Source: Steromphala cineraria (lineage: Eukaryota > Mollusca > Gastropoda > Trochida > Trochidae). Taken from it: a DNA stretch of 64,000 nt. The notes under the pieces are model-generated. The model searched no databases. It saw only the letters and a program-made list of their open reading frames with translations, and had not been told where the DNA came from. The position numbers and the translations under genes are program-made. Positions within the stretch are counted from its first letter, which is position 1. Every line of letters starts with the position of its first letter. The DNA lies in NCBI GenBank assembly GCA_916613615.1, contig OU744736.1, forward strand, positions 56,161,205-56,225,204, in the 5' to 3' direction. This document shows, piece after piece, positions 59,906 through 64,000 of the stretch.

Positions 59906-60345
59906 ACTGTATTTTCGCAGCCGATGTTGTGTCCGAATTAGACGTTTTTTTCCATAATGTGTCAACATTTTTAGTTACCAATAGACTTAATATAATCTTA
60001 GGTGAGGATTTTAATTGTGTTCTTTTAACACTAAGATTGATAAAGTAGGCGGCAATCTGGATGCTATTCAACTCGGCTCTTCTATTATTTTACAATGGCT
60101 TTCTGACTTTTCACTCACCGATACCTATCATTTCTGTCTTCCTGATAAAATTTGGCGTAACAGCATATTAACTGCCTTACGTTTAGATCGCTTTTATATT
60201 TCTTCTGATTGTGTAATTTCATGTGCCAATATATCGGTGTGTTCTGCTCCGATCATGACGTGTTTGTTAAAGCTCAAGGATTTCGCCGGTATTGACTTTG
60301 GCAAAGGTTATTGGAAGTGCAATAACCAATTTTAAAAAATACCAA
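59906..60345 (+). pseudogene. Tx1/L1-like LINE endonuclease fragment
   Basis: With a frame break near 60015 the plus strand encodes LNIILGEDFNCVLL (the GDFN-type motif), then GGNLDAIQLGSSIILQWLSD, LRLDRFYIS and GKGYWKCNNQF. The order GDFNCV ... SRLDRFYIS ... GKGYWKFNN is that of the C-terminal half of Tx1/L1-type apurinic endonuclease domains. No reverse transcriptase follows. The fragment is short and frameshifted. Confidence 0.65.
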
Positions 60346-60642
60346 TTTCAACTTCTTGTTTACTAACTTTTGTCGAAATAAAATACCTTCCAAAGACAAC
60401 ATTACTTTAGATTTGTGGGATCAATTCAAAATTGAAATTTAACAATTTATCAAATTATATTAATAAAGGCGTAAGATGAAACATTCATTCCCAACGTTTG
60501 TATTATATATGGCAATGCACTGAAAAACAATGTTCGCATCCCTTATGTGCTATCATTTAGAACTCATCTTGTGAAGGAAACGTTATAATATATTCCTTCT
60601 ATGGTTATATTTTCGTTCGTGGGTCAGATGTCTGGAAATAAA

Positions 60643-60706
60643 ATATAGACCGGTCATAGTCTTATCCTCGTTACAATATGACCGAAGGGTAAGATCAAGA
60701 CCGGTG
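60643..60706. repeat. Imperfect inverted repeat around GACCGGTCATAGTCTTATCC
   Basis: GACCGGTCATAGTCTTATCC pairs with GGTAAGATCAAGACCGGT about 25 bases on. No flanking duplication identified. Confidence 0.5.
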
Positions 60707-60710
60707 AGTT

Positions 60711-63339
60711 AATTCACATAACTGAATAACCACTGGGTGATAACGTGCCCCGGAAATTGCTGACCACGAAGCGAGGAAAGATGACAGAGGCAAGGGACCA
60801 GGGGAAATAAATAATGTACACAATGCAACTGAGTGAACCCGAAATCCAATTATAATCATAACCATGCACTCGAATAAAAAGACAACATATTGTTAGATTG
60901 CGATAAATTCGTTCATATTAACAGTTATCAAATTAACCCTATGCTTCTTCTTGAATATTATTAGTATGGTAATCATCAGATATGACATAGTGCTGCGGAT
61001 AATTGTGGCACCTGTTGGGTATTTACTTACATTAGTTTTTGATGATATTTTTCAATCTGTTGATTTTGAATGTTCTTGAAAGTCCTTGAATATGTCCTTG
61101 AATAACAAAAGTTATATAAATTCTACTGAACACTATTTTGTATTCTCTCAAGTCTGCATAGCAAAATAAAACAAGTCTGGCGCTGTCAACTGCGTTTCTG
61201 AAATTTATTTTTAAGTGTGTAGAGAAACAGCATGTAGAGGAAATATCAACTGAAGTGAATGGCAGTGAACGAATTAAAATAATGAATGATATTTACTTTT
61301 CACCAACAAACACTGATGTAGTGTTGAATAAACAAAATCTCGTTATCAATTCTACCCAACACCGGTTTACATGCCTTAGACTGTTGGTGAGTATTCAAAC
61401 ATGGCAATTCTTGTTCGAATGCGCTATTGTTTACAAATCGTTGCGCACAGAACGCAATTTATTCTGATTCTTTGGAGTTGAACGCGTATCTGTACTCCCA
61501 GTTTTAAACCCATTGCGTTTCTTTATGATTTTATTTCGTAAAATACCCAGAGGCACTGTATCTAAGTAACTAGTAATCATAAATACTGAACAAAATAGAT
61601 TAGGGATATTTATGATTTGTATTTCATCTTGTGCTCAATTAAGTAAAAAATCAATACTTTTAATTTTTAAAAAATATCTTTTTCCAGTATAAAATGCTAA
61701 GCAAACAAAGAAAGTCGCAAGGAACACGCGCGTATAAAACACGTCATATCATGATAAAGGATCAACAACTTTTGACTGGCTTTTATAATAGCATATACCT
61801 TAAAAATGATCAAAAACGTTAATTCAATGATAGATGTATGTATTGAATGTATGTGCATGATGATTTAAAAATGTTGGTATTTGATCACTAAAGCAAAGGG
61901 AGATAATTACAGGGGGCGCAACTCGTGCATGGCTTATTATGTAATTGTTGAATCCGACCCTGAAAGTATTAACATAAATTTTAATCAATAACAACTTTTT
62001 TTCACAAAATGTATTTTAATAATACTTTTGTTAATGTATGTGATTTAATAGAAATATTCTGTATTTCAAAACATAAATGATATAGATCGATACCATTGAC
62101 AGCACACTGTAGAAAATATGTAGCTACCAGTATTTCATAAAGCGTCAATAACCATTATCCTATATCATATAAGAATCTCGATCTCTGATTTGTTCACGTG
62201 ACCCTAGATAACAACTGATATCACCCTCTTGAGTGGGATGATAGATTATTTATACCCCGCCATGAACCAATCACGTAAAAAGCGTGCAAATTTGCACTTA
62301 GTTATACCCCGCCATGAAAAAAGTGTGCAGATTGAGCTTCTTGTTTCGTAACATCAAAGTCAAAGTAATTGCAAGCTATATAAATGCAAAAAAACGTACA
62401 TGTATATTGCCATAATTAGCTTATTAATCTAAGATTTGGTGTTTTAAATGCTTCTCGTCGAAAAAAATGTCAATATTGTGTCGCGGCTTTCTTGATCATT
62501 GCATATGAGAATCAGTTCACATTTATTCGAAATATCAGTATTCACTCACTGTTTCGCTGTGTGTCTTGCAAGGAACATTATGCTTCAGGAACTATATTTA
62601 ACGCACCTAGAGTTACAGTCAGACAAGAGTCAGTGTTTTGGTTCGACTTTTGTTTGACTTTAATTGAGCATTGAAAGTCGCGTTGAGGAACGGTTGTTGG
62701 TGTTAGAATGCATAAAGGTATTGAGAGCTTTAACGAGAACGGATTCCTAATGTAACTGTGCCAATTTATAATTAATATTGGTCAACCTTTTTTTACTTCT
62801 TCCTTCGAATGTAAAAGTAAACAATTGTGTGTAGAATTGTGTGTAAACAAAACAATGCCTTGTTAATCTATTCATTATCCGAGCCATAAAAGCATCCCCA
62901 TTGGCAAAGCTTTATAATCTGAATTGAATTCTTCTGTGTTATAGGGATTAAATACACATTTACCTACAGAGTCAATGGACTTTCAGTTGAAAAGCATGTG
63001 CTATATTCTTCTATCAATGAATACTTCATAGAAAAAGTGTCATGATCATGGTTAAAATGTGGAAAAATAAACTTCACAATATTTAAGAAAGTGAGAAAAA
63101 ATAAGTTGCTGTCTTCATAGCTCTTATGATTAAAACATTTTAGTATTGTGGCCCAATTGACTGTAGATGAATTGTTTACAATAAAAATGCAATGTTATCA
63201 AATGTATGTCACTGAATACATATTTTATTTTTACTGAAATAGCTCCAGCGATAGCCATCCTGCTTGGTGCTAAAATGTATTAATTCAACCGCCATCTTCT
63301 GACGCAAAGCCAAAGACCCTTGAGTTTTCTAGATCTGTG
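60711..63339. other. AT-rich stretch, no gene recognised
   Basis: A short duplicated word TATACCCCGCCATGAA occurs at about 62252 and 62303. Short frames here (for example 61255-61467 and 62492-62674) lack any family features. Confidence 0.4.
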
Positions 63340-64000
63340 CTTGCTCTCTAGCTTATTATAAAAAAAATCCACTTTTGCGCGTGCTGAGTGAAGGCGGGCA
63401 TTGTCCTATTGAAACAGTTCCCTCTGTTGGTCGAGGTGTGGCTGTAAAACGTCATTGATGTATTGGGGACCGTCAAATTGCCGAAAATGATGGCCAGGTG
63501 TGATCGTCCGATGTAAGTCATGGCTCCCCACACCATGACGCTCCCTTCTCCAAATCTGTCGACCTGTCGGAACGCAGTTTGGTGCAAAACGTTCATTTCC
63601 TCGTCTGTATACACGTTGCTTGCCATCACGTCTGTGAAGTAGGGCACTGAATCTGTCACCGAACCAGACTCGTCTCCAGTTCCTTAGGGTCAATATCCTC
63701 ACGATAGTGCACCATCTGAGACGTTGACGTCGATGTTGGCGTCTCTGAAAAAGTCCGACAATTGGTCGTCGTGCGTGAAGATTAGCCTCACGTAAACGGT
63801 TGCTGATAGTTTGGGCCGACAATCTCCTCAAACCAGTCACTTGTGTTGGTGTGGCTTGCTGATTACGTAGGTCGGGGACTCGGATGAAACGATTCTGAGC
63901 AAGTGTGGTTATCCTTAGTCTACCACTCGGAGGACGGTCTGCGGATGCATGGAACTGTCTATAGCGATTCCAAAGTCATGAGATCGTTGTTTTATGGACA
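63340..64000 (-). pseudogene. Tc1-like transposase fragment, broken, runs off window
   Basis: The minus strand encodes the second helix-turn-helix (TTIS, stop, LWNRYRQFH), GLRRLSAQTISNRLREANL, HARRPIVGL and the first catalytic block VWFGDRFSALL, followed by DGKQRVYRRGNERFAPNC. A frameshift near 63590 leads to RFGEGSVMVWGAMTYIGRSH. The second catalytic D lies in DNAR after a stop (about 63405). The third acidic residue is absent because the copy ends near 63340. Damage: an in-frame stop in the helix-turn-helix, one frameshift, and a stop before DNAR. Tc1-type transposases cut and paste DNA into TA sites. The N-terminus lies beyond the right edge. Confidence 0.88.

Overview
This is eukaryotic DNA, most likely from a marine bivalve mollusc. 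It is AT-rich and intron-sized in its spacing, has no operons or compact gene blocks, and is packed with interspersed elements whose sequence style is common in bivalve genomes: hairpin-ended rolling-circle-like elements, GGTCA-rich repeats, and LINEs with ATT, TTGA, GTCT or TTATC tails. The species call is inference. I found no rRNA, no intact tRNA, no CRISPR and no intact transposase or reverse transcriptase gene.

Host genes are sparse. A GC-rich terminal exon (22485-23179, +) encodes a B30.2/SPRY-like C-terminus. A 99-bp internal exon candidate (6621-6719, +) has canonical splice signals and a splice phase compatible with that terminal exon. A candidate first coding exon (24061-24240, +) encodes a short protein with one membrane segment. 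A small SAP-like reading frame lies at 27121.

Region by region: 1-12130 holds hairpin-ended elements of several families (three copies of the GCAGCCCC family at 4774, 7852 and 10275), a 2.3-kb element with CAATCT ends and a 10-bp target duplication (7189-9488), and the first exon candidate. 12884-15642 is a 61-bp minisatellite of about 45 units that is open in all forward frames and imitates a gene of nearly 1000 codons. 18040-20945 carries three LINE 3' ends. 21126-22460 is a degenerate tandem array that stops about 30 bp before the SPRY-like exon. 29378-30162 is a TA-flanked inverted-repeat element. 30590-33020 is a decayed Rex1/CR1-like LINE, with a very similar 5'-truncated second copy at 54056-54812.

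33494-40947 is a nest. A foldback element received a 5'-truncated LINE (34303-40893, minus, 12-bp target duplication), which in turn received four later insertions: an element with a 9-bp duplication, a PIF/Harbinger-like element with TTA duplication, a small element with an 8-bp duplication, and a CR1/L2-like LINE 3' end. 41171-41276 is a 48-bp-arm hairpin. 42009-49658 is a 7.65-kb element with CAATCT ends, a perfect 10-bp duplication and kilobase-scale interrupted inverted arms; it contains a 1.29-kb insert with promoter-like and repeat structure and a telomere-like degenerate repeat at its centre.

The right part (49670-64000) has a LINE remnant, a TTAA-flanked miniature element, two copies of a 9-bp-duplication miniature element, a repetitive TIR element rich in GTTCT/AGTACG words, a Tx1/L1-like endonuclease fragment, and a broken Tc1-like transposase at the right edge. 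The elements do not form a pathway. Their nesting gives a relative time order of insertions, and the two inverted arms of the 7.65-kb element supply empty-site controls for two of its insertions.
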